Origin: a bacterium
GTDB lineage: Bacteria > Desulfobacterota > JAPLJL01
Reading direction: 5' to 3'
Assembly (NCBI GenBank): GCA_028713675.1
Contig: JAQTNV010000008.1
Span: forward strand, 42,885 to 85,754
Length of the DNA stretch: 42,870 nt
Shown: positions 1 through 8,203 of the stretch, one piece after another
How positions within the stretch are numbered: the stretch's first letter is position 1
Layout: the number at the start of each line of letters is the position of its first letter
The notes under the pieces: generated by a model
What the model was told of the DNA's origin: nothing
Databases searched by the model: none
The model's input: only the letters and a program-made list of their open reading frames with translations
Made by a program: the position numbers and the translations under genes

Positions 1-278
1 CCCGGATGAACCTGGCCGAGCTTTACCTGGACCAGGGCAGGTTCCCGGAAGCCGAATCGGCCATCGCGGAGGTTTTACGGCTGGACCCGCGCAACCCGGC
101 CGCCAATTATCGCCAGGCCGTTTTCCTGGCGCTCAAGGGCCAGGTGCGCGAATCCGCCGATTATCTGGCCCAGGCTCTCTCCCGGGAACCCCGGTTCCGG
201 GAAATCGCCCGGCAGGAACCGGTTTTCCAGAGATTGCAGGACCGCCCGGAATACCGGGATGTGTTGAACAACCCCTGA
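1..278 (+). CDS. TPR-repeat protein, C-terminal end (gene starts outside the window)
   Basis: The frame is open from the left edge to a TGA at 276-278, so the ATG at position 6 is probably internal. The visible 90 residues carry TPR-type helix pairs, for example LYLDQGRFPEAESAIAEVL followed by LDPRNP, and then a second similar unit. TPR domains mediate protein-protein contacts. In diderm bacteria such C-terminal TPRs often end membrane polymerases, O-antigen ligases or assembly factors, but the N-terminus needed to decide is missing. No function beyond scaffolding can be assigned. Confidence 0.75.
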   Translation, partial: RMNLAELYLDQGRFPEAESAIAEVLRLDPRNPAANYRQAVFLALKGQVRESADYLAQALSREPRFREIARQEPVFQRLQDRPEYRDVLNNP

Positions 279-579
279 TCCTTCCCTTCCAAATTCACGG
301 ATTACGTTGATCGGTTAAGCGGCTGGTTTCGGCTTACGGTTTACGTCTTTCGGCTTTTTAAACGATGACCGAATGACGGACGACCATACGATCACCGCCC
401 TGGGCGGGATTCCGCCAAAGATGATAAAAGCCGGGCCGAGAACCATTTTGAAGGCTGGCAGTCCAATATACAATTGGAAGCGGCCGGGAAATAAGGCGTG
501 GATCTCCCGCCGGTATCGGCTTGACATCCATATTTTTCTCAATTAAGTTAAGCGCTTAAGAAAGAAAGGAGGAACTTTA
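279..579. other. intergenic stretch before the foldase gene
   Basis: No supportable gene. A 75-codon frame on the minus strand (315-542) has no ribosome binding site and no recognisable features. The only signal seen is a possible promoter near the right end and a Shine-Dalgarno site directly before the gene at 580. Confidence 0.4.
521..549 (+). promoter_or_regulatory. possible sigma70-type promoter of the foldase gene
   Basis: A perfect TTGACA at 521-526 is followed, 17 bp later, by TAAGTT at 544-549, which is a poor -10 match. A strong AAGGAGG ribosome binding site precedes the ATG at 580. The -35 box is convincing and the -10 box is not. Confidence 0.35.
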
Positions 580-1431
580 ATGAGGTTAGAAAAAAACAGA
601 ATCCTGATCATCGGATGTATCTTGGTCCTCTCGTTGGGAATGGCGGCTTGCAAGAAAAAAGGGGGAACGGGGAAAACTTTGGCTACTTACCAGGGCGGGG
701 TCATCACCCAGGGTGATCTCGACCAGGAATTAAATAAATACCCGCCGCAGGCTCGGTCCCGCTTCGATACCCCTCAGGGCAAAGAAGAGATCCTCAACCG
801 CCTGATCGAGCAGCGGTTGATGGCCAAGGCGGCCCAGGACCGGGGCCTGGACAAGGATCCGGAGTTCGCCCAGAGAATCGAAGACATGCGGCAGAGACTC
901 CTGATTGACGCTCTCCGCCGCAAGATTACCACCGGGGAGGCCCAGATCGCCGATCCGGATGTGGAAAAATACTACAAGGACAACGAAAAACAGTATCACA
1001 CCCCGGAAATGGTGCGGGTGAGAAACCTCCAGGTGAAAACCGACGCGGAGGCGCGGAAGCTTCTGCAGACCCTCCAGATGAAAAAGGACAAGATGGAGAA
1101 CCTGATCACCAAGTTCTCCCAGGACGAAGTAACCAAGAGCCGCGGCGGGGACACCGGTTTCTTTCCCAAGGGTTCCCGGGAGCAGGCTTTTGAAGATTCC
1201 GCTTTCAAGTTGAAAAAAGAAGGGGACATCAGCGGCGTGGTCAAAACCGCCCAGGGGTTCCATATCCTGCAGCTCATTGAGAAGCGCGCGGAAGTAATCC
1301 GGCCCCTGGACCAGGTCCGGGAGGAAATCAAGCGCCGGATCAATTTTGACAAGCAGCGCGAGGCCTTCAATACCTTCCTGAACCAGGAAAAGGAAAAGGC
1401 CAAGGTCAAAATTATCAAGGAAAATCTTTAA
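580..1431 (+). CDS. peptidyl-prolyl cis-trans isomerase lipoprotein (SurA/PrsA/PpiC type)
   Basis: This is a 283-aa exported foldase. Residues 1-24 form a lipoprotein signal ending in a lipobox (GMAAC, lipidated Cys24), so it should be anchored in a membrane facing the periplasm. Residues about 30-130 resemble the SurA/PrsA N-terminal chaperone region (TYQGGVITQGDLDQELNKYP). Residues about 140-240 form a parvulin domain, with signature stretches FSQDEVTKSRGGDTGFF and VVKTAQGFHILQL. The family isomerises Xaa-Pro bonds and helps exported or outer-membrane proteins fold. The ATG at 580 has AAGGAGG 8 nt upstream. The gene stands alone and ends in a strong terminator. Family assignment is firm; the client proteins are unknown. 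Confidence 0.93.
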   Translation: MRLEKNRILIIGCILVLSLGMAACKKKGGTGKTLATYQGGVITQGDLDQELNKYPPQARSRFDTPQGKEEILNRLIEQRLMAKAAQDRGLDKDPEFAQRIEDMRQRLLIDALRRKITTGEAQIADPDVEKYYKDNEKQYHTPEMVRVRNLQVKTDAEARKLLQTLQMKKDKMENLITKFSQDEVTKSRGGDTGFFPKGSREQAFEDSAFKLKKEGDISGVVKTAQGFHILQLIEKRAEVIRPLDQVREEIKRRINFDKQREAFNTFLNQEKEKAKVKIIKENL

Positions 1432-1433
1432 GG

Positions 1434-1762
1434 ATTTCTGAAAACGATGTGTTTCCGGAGGGCCTTCGCGAGAAGGCCCTCTTTTTTTTAACCGGGTATT
1501 ACTGCCCCATGAGTTTTCCGGCCTGGCAGGCGCTGTGATAAGCCAAGAATTTCTGGAAACGGATTGTTTTACGAGGGGCCTTCACGAGAAGGCCTCTTTT
1601 CCGGGTATTACTGCCCCATGAGTTTTCCGGCCTGGCAGGCGCCCTGATAAACCAAGAATTTCTGGAAACGGATTGTTTTACGAGGGGCCTTCGCGAGAAG
1701 GCCTCTTTTCCGGGATTAAAACCCCATGAGTTTTCTGGCCTGGCAGGCGCCCTGATAACCCA
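1434..1762. repeat. three tandem copies of a terminator plus TPR-gene-end unit
   Basis: Units start at 1434, 1549 and 1658 (about 115, 109 and 105 bp). Each holds an ATTTCTG-rich lead, a GGCCTTC/GAAGGCC hairpin, a T-run, and the sequence that encodes, on the minus strand, the last residues of the 818-aa TPR protein (CCCCATGAGTTTTC...GGCCTGGCAGGCG). Only the third unit is part of the live gene. The outer two are non-coding echoes. In units 2 and 3 the T-run has shrunk to four and the hairpin has acquired a bulge. Confidence 0.85.
1458..1489 (+). terminator. Rho-independent terminator of the foldase gene
   Basis: A 10-bp perfect stem GAGGGCCTTC/GAAGGCCCTC closes a GCGA tetraloop and is followed by eight T residues, 27 bp after the stop codon. 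Confidence 0.92.
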
Positions 1763-4172
1763 GCGAGCAGGAGACCCCGAAATCCTTGGCCGCTTCCGGG
1801 TTCATTTTTTTCATCTGGTAGGAATACCCCCTCCCGTAATAGGCCTGCGCGTTGCGGGGATTGACGCTGATCAGGTAGCCGTAATCCACGATCGCCTGGT
1901 CAAGATCGCCCTTCTGGAGGTAAGTGGAGGCCCGGTAGCTGTAGGCCGTTTCGAGCTTCGGGTTGAGGCCGATGGCCCAGTTCATATCGGTCAGGGCCCG
2001 GTCATAATCCTTCTTGTTCAGGTAGGCCATGCCCCGGTTGAGGTAAGCTTCCGGGAGCCGGGGATTGTACGTGATCGTCTGGCTGAAATCGGAAATCGCC
2101 AGGTCGTAATCCTTCTGGCGGAGGCCCGCCAGGCCCCGGTAGTAATAAATCATCGCGAATTTAAGACCGAGTCCGACCGCCTGGTTGAAATCGGCGATGG
2201 CCCGGGCGTAATCACCCTTCCCGAAATAAACCGCGCCCCGGTTGAACAGAGCCATGGCGAACTTGGGGGAAATGGCGAGGGCCTGGTTGAAATCAAACAC
2301 CGCCCGGTCCAGGTCGTTTTTGTAACGGTAGGTTATGCCCCGGTTGTAAAAAGCCATGGCGAATTTGGGCGAAAGACTGATGGCCTGGTTGAAATCCGTG
2401 AGCGCCCGGTCAAAATCCTTCCGGGATCGGTAGGAAATGCCCCGGTTGTTATAGGCCACCGCGAAGCGGGGATTCAGCTTGATGGCCGAGTCGAAGCTGG
2501 TGACGGCCTGCCCGAAATCCTGCTTGTTGACGTAGCAGACGCCCAGGTTGTAATAGGCCTCGATGAAACGGGGATTGATCCGGAGCGCGGAGTTGAAGTA
2601 GGCGATCGCCCGGTCGTAATCGCGCTTGCCGAGCGAAACCACCCCCAGGTAATAGTAAGCCATGGAATGCGCGGGGTTCAGCGCCAGGGCCTGGTTGAAA
2701 TCCGCGACGGCCTGGTCCGGGTTCTGCTTGCTCACGTAGGCGGCGCCCCGGTTGTAATAGGCGTCGGCGTATTTCGGCTCCAGGCCCAGGGCCCGGTTGA
2801 AGTCGGCGATCGCCCGGTCATAATCCTGCTTGTAGCGGTACGACACCCCCCGGTTGTTGTAGGCCATGGCGAACCGCGGGCTCAACCCGATGGCCTGGTT
2901 GAAATCCGCGATCGACCGGTCAAAGTCGCGCTTATACCGGTAAGCCACCCCCCGGTTGTTGTAGGCCAGGGCCAGGCGGGGATTCAGCCGGACGGTCCAG
3001 CTGAAATCTGCGATCGACCGGTCGAAATCCCTCTTGTTCATGTAGGCGACGCCCCGGTTGTAATAGGCCTCGACGAATTTGGGATTGAAACGCAGCGCCT
3101 GGTTGAAATTGGCGATGGCCAGGTCGAAATTGCGCTTGTTGAGATAGGCCAATCCCCGGCTGTAATAGGCCTCGGTGAATTTGGGGTTGTAATCAAGCGC
3201 CTTGTCCAGGTCCGCGATCGCCAGGTCAAAATTGCGCTGGACGATGAAGGAGATCGCCCGGTTGTAGTAGCCGCCCTCAAAACTGGGCTTCAACCTGATG
3301 GCCAGGTTGAAATCGGCGATCGCCTGGTTGTAATCGCCCTTTCTCTTGTAGATGATGCCGCGGTTGTAATAGGCGCCCCCGAAGCGCGGGCTGAGCCGGA
3401 TGGCCCAGGTGAAATCCGCGTTGGCCCGTTCGTTGTCGCCCTTTTCCATGTAGGCGATGCCCCGGTTATTGTAAGCGTCCGCGTCGGTGGGGTTCAGGTA
3501 GGTCACCCGGCTGCAATCGGCGATGCCCCGGTCGAAATCCCGCTTCATGAGGTAAACCCGGCAGCGGTTATAGAGAGCGGAAATGTCGTTCGGATTTATT
3601 TGGAGGGCCTGGTTTAAATTCACGATGGCCTGGTCGAATTCGCCTTTCTCCGCGTAGGCCACGCCCCGGTTGCCGTAGGCGTAGGAATCCTTCGGGTTCA
3701 GCGCGATCACGCTGGTGAAATCCTGGATCGCCGCGTCAAAATCCCCCTTCTTGGCGAAGGCGCCGCCCCGGTTGTAGATGGCCTCCAGGTATTTCGGATT
3801 CAGGGAGATGGCCTGGCTGTAAACCGCGATTATTTCCTCGAGCTGCCCCGGCTTCTCCCGGCCCAGGTTATCCCTCTGGATCACATAGCCCCGGGCGAAA
3901 AGCTCCATCGCGGTCAGGGCCCGGTCGGTCTCATCCCGGGACTTGCCCGCCGAGATTTCCTGCCGGAGGGAATTTATCTGCGTCAGCTGGGTGGCGAAAC
4001 CGGCGAGGTATTTGATCGGTTTTTCATTCCGGGCCGCCTCCTCCAGGATCTGGATCCTTCTGGCCAGGCCGGCGGCATTGTCCGCGGCTTTTCCCGGCAG
4101 GGGAAAAAGGAGCAGAGTGGAGATAAAGAAATACATCCACCCTTTTTTCATATGAAAAAGGAGCTTCTTCAT
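1716..4172 (-). CDS. exported protein made of about 20 TPR repeats
   Basis: This 818-aa protein has a signal peptide (residues about 10-30, ending PGKAA) and a 70-residue alpha-helical lead. Twenty 34-residue TPR units follow, most with the pattern AYYNRG-(x)2-Y-(x)2-K-(x)DYDRAIADFNQAI-(x)LNP. The repeats are nearly identical at the DNA level, which points to growth by internal duplication. TPR solenoids act as binding scaffolds, here in the periplasm or at the surface; the partner is unknown. The C-terminal 20 residues contain two cysteines (CSLGYQGAC). Met8 is an alternative start and neither Met has a clear Shine-Dalgarno site. The gene converges on the foldase gene. Confidence 0.88.
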   Translation of the reverse strand: MKKLLFHMKKGWMYFFISTLLLFPLPGKAADNAAGLARRIQILEEAARNEKPIKYLAGFATQLTQINSLRQEISAGKSRDETDRALTAMELFARGYVIQRDNLGREKPGQLEEIIAVYSQAISLNPKYLEAIYNRGGAFAKKGDFDAAIQDFTSVIALNPKDSYAYGNRGVAYAEKGEFDQAIVNLNQALQINPNDISALYNRCRVYLMKRDFDRGIADCSRVTYLNPTDADAYNNRGIAYMEKGDNERANADFTWAIRLSPRFGGAYYNRGIIYKRKGDYNQAIADFNLAIRLKPSFEGGYYNRAISFIVQRNFDLAIADLDKALDYNPKFTEAYYSRGLAYLNKRNFDLAIANFNQALRFNPKFVEAYYNRGVAYMNKRDFDRSIADFSWTVRLNPRLALAYNNRGVAYRYKRDFDRSIADFNQAIGLSPRFAMAYNNRGVSYRYKQDYDRAIADFNRALGLEPKYADAYYNRGAAYVSKQNPDQAVADFNQALALNPAHSMAYYYLGVVSLGKRDYDRAIAYFNSALRINPRFIEAYYNLGVCYVNKQDFGQAVTSFDSAIKLNPRFAVAYNNRGISYRSRKDFDRALTDFNQAISLSPKFAMAFYNRGITYRYKNDLDRAVFDFNQALAISPKFAMALFNRGAVYFGKGDYARAIADFNQAVGLGLKFAMIYYYRGLAGLRQKDYDLAISDFSQTITYNPRLPEAYLNRGMAYLNKKDYDRALTDMNWAIGLNPKLETAYSYRASTYLQKGDLDQAIVDYGYLISVNPRNAQAYYGRGYSYQMKKMNPEAAKDFGVSCSLGYQGACQARKLMGF

Positions 4173-4397
4173 TCTTTTAAATAATATTATAAAAATAAAA
4201 ATATTCCCAATCTTAAATTTTATCCCCCTTATTTCCAGGACAACCTGTCCCGCAGGCTCAAAAAGAAACTATCCCAAATTCGCTCTCCGGTCAAAAATAT
4301 TTTAAAATACCGGACATCCTGGTTCCCTTTCTTGACTTGCGGAAAAATGTATTCTAGGAAGCTATAATAGGATAATACCAGAAAACGGAGGAAACCC

Positions 4398-5900
4398 ATG
4401 ACGGATAAAAAGAAAGAATCCCTCTTGAACATGGACACGCTCAACGAAGGGCTGTCGGCCGGCTTGATCGAACTCAGCCGCTTCCCGGGGGCGCTGGAGA
4501 AGCTGAAAATCATCCCGGGCCACGATCAGTGGGCGCCGGGCAAAAAGCTCAAGGTCCTGATGGCGGGCTACTGCGGCGCGCGCAATACCGGCGCCGACGT
4601 GCGGGTCAAGGAACTGATCGACCAGTGGTTTCATTTTCTCGGGCCGGATAACGTCGAGATCGGCGTGACCACTCTGAATACCGACCTGGTGAAATGTTAT
4701 TGGGGAGGTGCGGGCGAGAAAACCAAGGTCGAAAAAATCGACTACATCTACCACCGCGACGTCCTGAGGCTCTGCTCCGAGTATCACATGGCGGTGATGG
4801 TGGAGGGCTCCTGCTTCAAGTCCAAATTCGCCAATGCCCTGACCACCATGATGACCATGGCCGCCGGCATCATGGCCTCGCAGGGCAAGCCCTGCCTGGC
4901 CTACGGTTCGGAAGCCGGGCAGATGGACCGGGTCCTCGAGACCTTCGTCCGCCACTACGCCAAGAACGCTTTCATCATCTCCCGGACCGAGAACTCGCAT
5001 AAGGTCGTGCAGAAATTAGGCCTGCAGGGGGACGTCGGGACCGACACGGCCTGGACCTTCAAGCCCGGCCCCCGGGAATGGGCGACCCAGGCGCTGAAGG
5101 CCGCGGGCTGGGACGGGAAAAAGCCGGTGATCGGCCTGGCGATCATCGATCCCTTTGTCTGGCCGGTGCGGCCGGACCTGCTGCGCTTTTTGGGCAACAA
5201 GGCGCGCGGGGTCAAGGAAGGCGGCGACCCGATGAACGTGCGCCAGTGGTACTTCTTCACCGATTCCGCCGAGCGCCGCGCCGCTTTCCGCCATTACATC
5301 GAGGGGATCGCCGGCGCCCTGGAGGAGTTCCTGAAGACTCACGACGCCTTCCCGATCGTCTTCGGCATGGAGATGCTGGACGACCGTCCCACCCGCGAGT
5401 TCGTCGCGGCCTGCCGCGGCGTCAAGCCTCCCATTTTCTGCTCCAAGGATTACGACGGTTACCAGATGACCAGCCTGCTGCACCTCCTGCGCTTCCTGGT
5501 CTCCTCGCGCTATCACGCCTGCGTGCTCTCGATGACCGGCGGAGTGCCTTCGGCCGGCGTCACCATGGACGAGCGGATCGCCAACCTCATGGAGGAGCGC
5601 GGTCATTTCCAGCGCCTCTGCATTAAAACCGACGAGCCGGAGATGAAGCAGCGCGTGGCCGGCCTGATGAGCGACCTCTGGGACAACGGCGACGAGATCC
5701 GCGAGGAAATCCTGCGCAAATTGCCCGGGTACCTGAAGAAGATGGCCTACATGGCCGAAGTGACCAAAAAACTGATCCGCGGATGGTTCCCCGGAATAAA
5801 ACTCAAGGCCGATCCGAAGGACTGGACCGGGTATATTCACCCGCTTTATCCCGAGCTGAAAAATGTGCTGGAGAATTACAAAAAATACGCCGACAAATAA
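4398..5900 (+). CDS. polysaccharide pyruvyl transferase family protein
   Basis: This soluble 500-aa protein has the polysaccharide pyruvyl transferase layout. An N-terminal Rossmann-like start reads LKVLMAGYCGARNTGADVRV (residues about 50-70), and the C-terminal half carries the RYHA signature in FLVSSRYHACVLSMTGGVP (residues about 370-390) followed by DERI. Characterised members transfer pyruvate from PEP to sugars of surface polysaccharides, or act in related glycan steps. At 500 aa it is longer than the common 350-400-aa members. It starts at an ATG with GGAGG 7 nt upstream and ends in its own terminator. Three genes around it concern lipids or are unassigned, so its substrate is open. Confidence 0.82.
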   Translation: MTDKKKESLLNMDTLNEGLSAGLIELSRFPGALEKLKIIPGHDQWAPGKKLKVLMAGYCGARNTGADVRVKELIDQWFHFLGPDNVEIGVTTLNTDLVKCYWGGAGEKTKVEKIDYIYHRDVLRLCSEYHMAVMVEGSCFKSKFANALTTMMTMAAGIMASQGKPCLAYGSEAGQMDRVLETFVRHYAKNAFIISRTENSHKVVQKLGLQGDVGTDTAWTFKPGPREWATQALKAAGWDGKKPVIGLAIIDPFVWPVRPDLLRFLGNKARGVKEGGDPMNVRQWYFFTDSAERRAAFRHYIEGIAGALEEFLKTHDAFPIVFGMEMLDDRPTREFVAACRGVKPPIFCSKDYDGYQMTSLLHLLRFLVSSRYHACVLSMTGGVPSAGVTMDERIANLMEERGHFQRLCIKTDEPEMKQRVAGLMSDLWDNGDEIREEILRKLPGYLKKMAYMAEVTKKLIRGWFPGIKLKADPKDWTGYIHPLYPELKNVLENYKKYADK

Positions 5901-5927
5901 CCGATTTTCAAAAAGCGAATTAAACGG

Positions 5928-5953
5928 AAAAGGGGCTGGCAAGCCCCTTTTTT
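5928..5953 (+). terminator. Rho-independent terminator
   Basis: AAAAGGGGCT and AGCCCCTTTT form a 10-bp stem around GGCA, followed by more T residues, 28 bp after the pyruvyl transferase stop codon. It separates that gene from the flavoprotein gene. Confidence 0.9.
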
Positions 5954-6125
5954 GTTCCGATTTTTCTCATCCCCCCCGCCGCGGCAGCCGGAAACACGTC
6001 CCGGACCGGACCGGGCGGAAAAAGATAAATTAGTTCCATTCCGGGCGGGGATTGGTTATTTTAAAGATAGTAAACGTCAGAATAGGCCCGGCCCGGGAAT
6101 CGCGGGAAGGGGAAAAGAGGAAATC

Positions 6126-7841
6126 ATGAAAACTAAAAATTTCAGGCCTGACTGGACGGAACAGGCCCCCCCGGCCGGGAGCTTCCGGTCCATCGCCAAG
6201 TACGGCCATCCGGATCGTTTCAAGCATCCCAGCGACGCCTGGGTCAGGATGATGAAGGATGAATTTCACCTGACCGATGCCGACTTTTCAAAGAAATTTG
6301 ATGAGGGGCACGCCCAGGTGGCGCTGAACCGGGCGCCCGCGCTCAAGCCCGAACAGATCGAGGCGCTCGAGGCCGTCGTGGGCAGGGAAAACGTGTCCCG
6401 GGATGACTACAGCCGGGTCAAATACTCCTCGGCCAAGACGGCGGAGGAGATCCTGGAACTCCGCCGGGGCATCATCCGCGAGGTGGCCGACGTGGTGGTG
6501 CACCCCCGCGACAAGCAGGACGTGCGGAAGATCGTGGAGTACTGCGATGCCCAGCGCGTCCCCGTCACGGTTTTCAGCGGCGGCTCTTCCTGCAACTTCG
6601 GCTGCCGGCCCTGCCGGGGCGGGGTCTCCCTGGTGATGAGCACGCACATGAACAAGGTCCTGGAGGTCAACGAGCTGAATCAGACCGCCCGCGTCCAGCC
6701 GGGCCTCTTCGGGCCCGCCTACGAAGACGCCCTGAACCGGGCGCCCGAGCTCTTCCACTGCCGGCAGCGCTATACCTGCGGCCATTTCCCGCAGTCCTTT
6801 GAATATTCCACGGTGGGCGGCTGGGTCCTGACCCTGGGGTCGGGCCAGGCCTCGACCTATTACGGCGACGCCTACGACATTGTGTTCAGCCAGGAGTTCG
6901 TCACCCCCGCCGGCTCCTTCAAGACCCTCGATTATCCCGCCACCGCCACCGGCCCCAAGGTGAACGATATAATGAAGGGCTCGGAAGGCGTCTTCGGGGT
7001 CCTGGTCGAGGTCACGATGAAGATCTTCCGCTACCAGCCGGAAAACCGGCGGTTCTTCAGCTTCATGTATCCCACCTGGGAGTCCGCGGTCGACGCCAGC
7101 CGCGAGATCATGCAGTCCGAGTTCGGCCGGCCCGCCATCTACCGCATCTCGGACCCGGAAGAAACCGAACGGGGCCTCGCGCTCTACGGCATGCCGGGCT
7201 TCGTGGACTCGTTCCTCGCCTTTCGGGGTTTTAAACCCATGCGCCGCTGCCTCTGCCTGGGCAATGTCGAGGGCGACCGGGACTACGCCCGCCTGGTGGC
7301 GCGCAAAATCAGGCGCATCGCCCGGAAACACGGCGCCATGTCCCTGACCGGGTATGCCGGGCGCAAATGGGAACATACCCGCTACACCGAGCCGTACATG
7401 CGCGAGGATTTGAACGATTTCGGCATCCTGATCGACACGCTCGAAGCCGGCGTCACCTGGGACAACCTCCACCGCCTGCATCAGAACGTGCGCGCCTTCG
7501 TCAAGAGCCGCCCGGGCACCATCTGCATGACGCACGCCTCGCACTTCTACCCGCAGGGGACCAATCTCTACTTCATCTTCATCGCCCGCATGGGCCTGGA
7601 CGAGTACGTCGCCTTCCAGAAAGGCATCATCGACAAGATCGTGGAATACGGCGGCTCCCTGAGCCATCACCACGGGGTGGGCCGCCTGCTCGCGCCCTGG
7701 ATGGGATCCCACCTCGGCCGGGAGCAGATGGCGGTCCTGCGCGCCCTGAAACGGCACTTCGACCCGCACAATGTCATGAACCCGGGCGGTCAGCTCGGCC
7801 TGGATGAAATCCCAGCCCGCAGGGCTGGCAGTAAGGAGTAG
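6126..7841 (+). CDS. alkyldihydroxyacetonephosphate-synthase-like FAD-binding oxidase
   Basis: This 571-aa flavoprotein belongs to the FAD-linked oxidase (PCMH/VAO) superfamily. Residues about 110-300 form the FAD-binding half, with a phosphate loop PVTVFSGGSSCNFG and the VGGWVLTLGSGQAS stretch. The C-terminal half has THASHFYPQGTNLYFIF and a histidine cluster H514-H515-H516-G517. HHHG is the hallmark of alkyl-DHAP synthases (EC 2.5.1.26), which swap an acyl for an alkyl chain on dihydroxyacetone phosphate to form ether lipids. The ATG at 6126 with AAGAGGA upstream is preferred over a TTG at 5952 that overlaps the preceding terminator. The motif is strong, but enzymes acting on other acyl-linked substrates share it. 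Confidence 0.8.
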   Translation: MKTKNFRPDWTEQAPPAGSFRSIAKYGHPDRFKHPSDAWVRMMKDEFHLTDADFSKKFDEGHAQVALNRAPALKPEQIEALEAVVGRENVSRDDYSRVKYSSAKTAEEILELRRGIIREVADVVVHPRDKQDVRKIVEYCDAQRVPVTVFSGGSSCNFGCRPCRGGVSLVMSTHMNKVLEVNELNQTARVQPGLFGPAYEDALNRAPELFHCRQRYTCGHFPQSFEYSTVGGWVLTLGSGQASTYYGDAYDIVFSQEFVTPAGSFKTLDYPATATGPKVNDIMKGSEGVFGVLVEVTMKIFRYQPENRRFFSFMYPTWESAVDASREIMQSEFGRPAIYRISDPEETERGLALYGMPGFVDSFLAFRGFKPMRRCLCLGNVEGDRDYARLVARKIRRIARKHGAMSLTGYAGRKWEHTRYTEPYMREDLNDFGILIDTLEAGVTWDNLHRLHQNVRAFVKSRPGTICMTHASHFYPQGTNLYFIFIARMGLDEYVAFQKGIIDKIVEYGGSLSHHHGVGRLLAPWMGSHLGREQMAVLRALKRHFDPHNVMNPGGQLGLDEIPARRAGSKE

Positions 7842-7904
7842 GCAGTAAGCAGCAAAAGATCGTGAGGCGTCAAGCGTCAGGCGTTAGGGGTTTTCCAGAA
7901 CCCC

Positions 7905-8103
7905 GGGGGGAAGGTTCTCGCGACACAAACTCTTAGGAAATCAGGCTGCGATATACTGGACGATAAAGTTTTTATCGATACCGGCTAGACCCTGCCTGTC
8001 CCGAGCACATTCGTTTCACTCAGTGTAAACTCAGCCGAGGGACGGGTCAGCCTGCCGGGCAAACGGTAGGTACCAATTGTGAGGGGAGCGAAACCTTCCC
8101 CCC
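7905..8103 (+). ncRNA. candidate structured RNA (or MITE), 199 nt, family not recognised
   Basis: The ends pair as a 16-bp helix with one bulged C (7905-7921 with 8088-8103; GGGGGGAAGGTT-C-TCGC). Inside lie CACAA/TTGTG (7924-7928 with 8077-8081) and a 7-bp hairpin (7961-7977). Then comes a three-way junction with no linker bases: TACC 7979-7982 with GGTA 8069-8072, closing a long arm (GGCT/AGCC, GACCC/GGGTC, GTCCC/GGGAC, 7983-8052) and a short arm (TGCCG/CGGTA, 8053-8068). No open frame of note runs through it. It sits between the flavoprotein and DUF362 genes. No poly-T follows, so strand and transcription are uncertain. The size fits 6S RNA but I could not match the family. The 16-bp terminal inverted repeat also fits a non-autonomous transposon. 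Confidence 0.45.
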
Positions 8104-8203
8104 AAAAAGAAAAAAGTGCTTAACGTAACAATCAGGATTGTCGACGAAGGAGCAACCGATCTTCCCTTAAAAATAATACGCAAAGGAGTTTCGAGGAAAA
8201 TAA

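Noticed and set aside
2667..3617. 316-codon plus-strand frame with repeated units
   Set aside because: Its periodicity is the antisense image of the TPR repeats on the minus strand.
6288..7769. 493-codon open frame on the minus strand
   Set aside because: It lies wholly antisense to the FAD-binding oxidase gene, which has clear family motifs. The frame is the product of GC-rich codon bias and has no ribosome binding site or recognisable protein features.
7905..8103. Known RNA identities for the folded element (RNase P, SRP, tmRNA, cobalamin riboswitch)
   Set aside because: None of the conserved signatures I know for these was found; 6S RNA remains possible by size and overall shape only.
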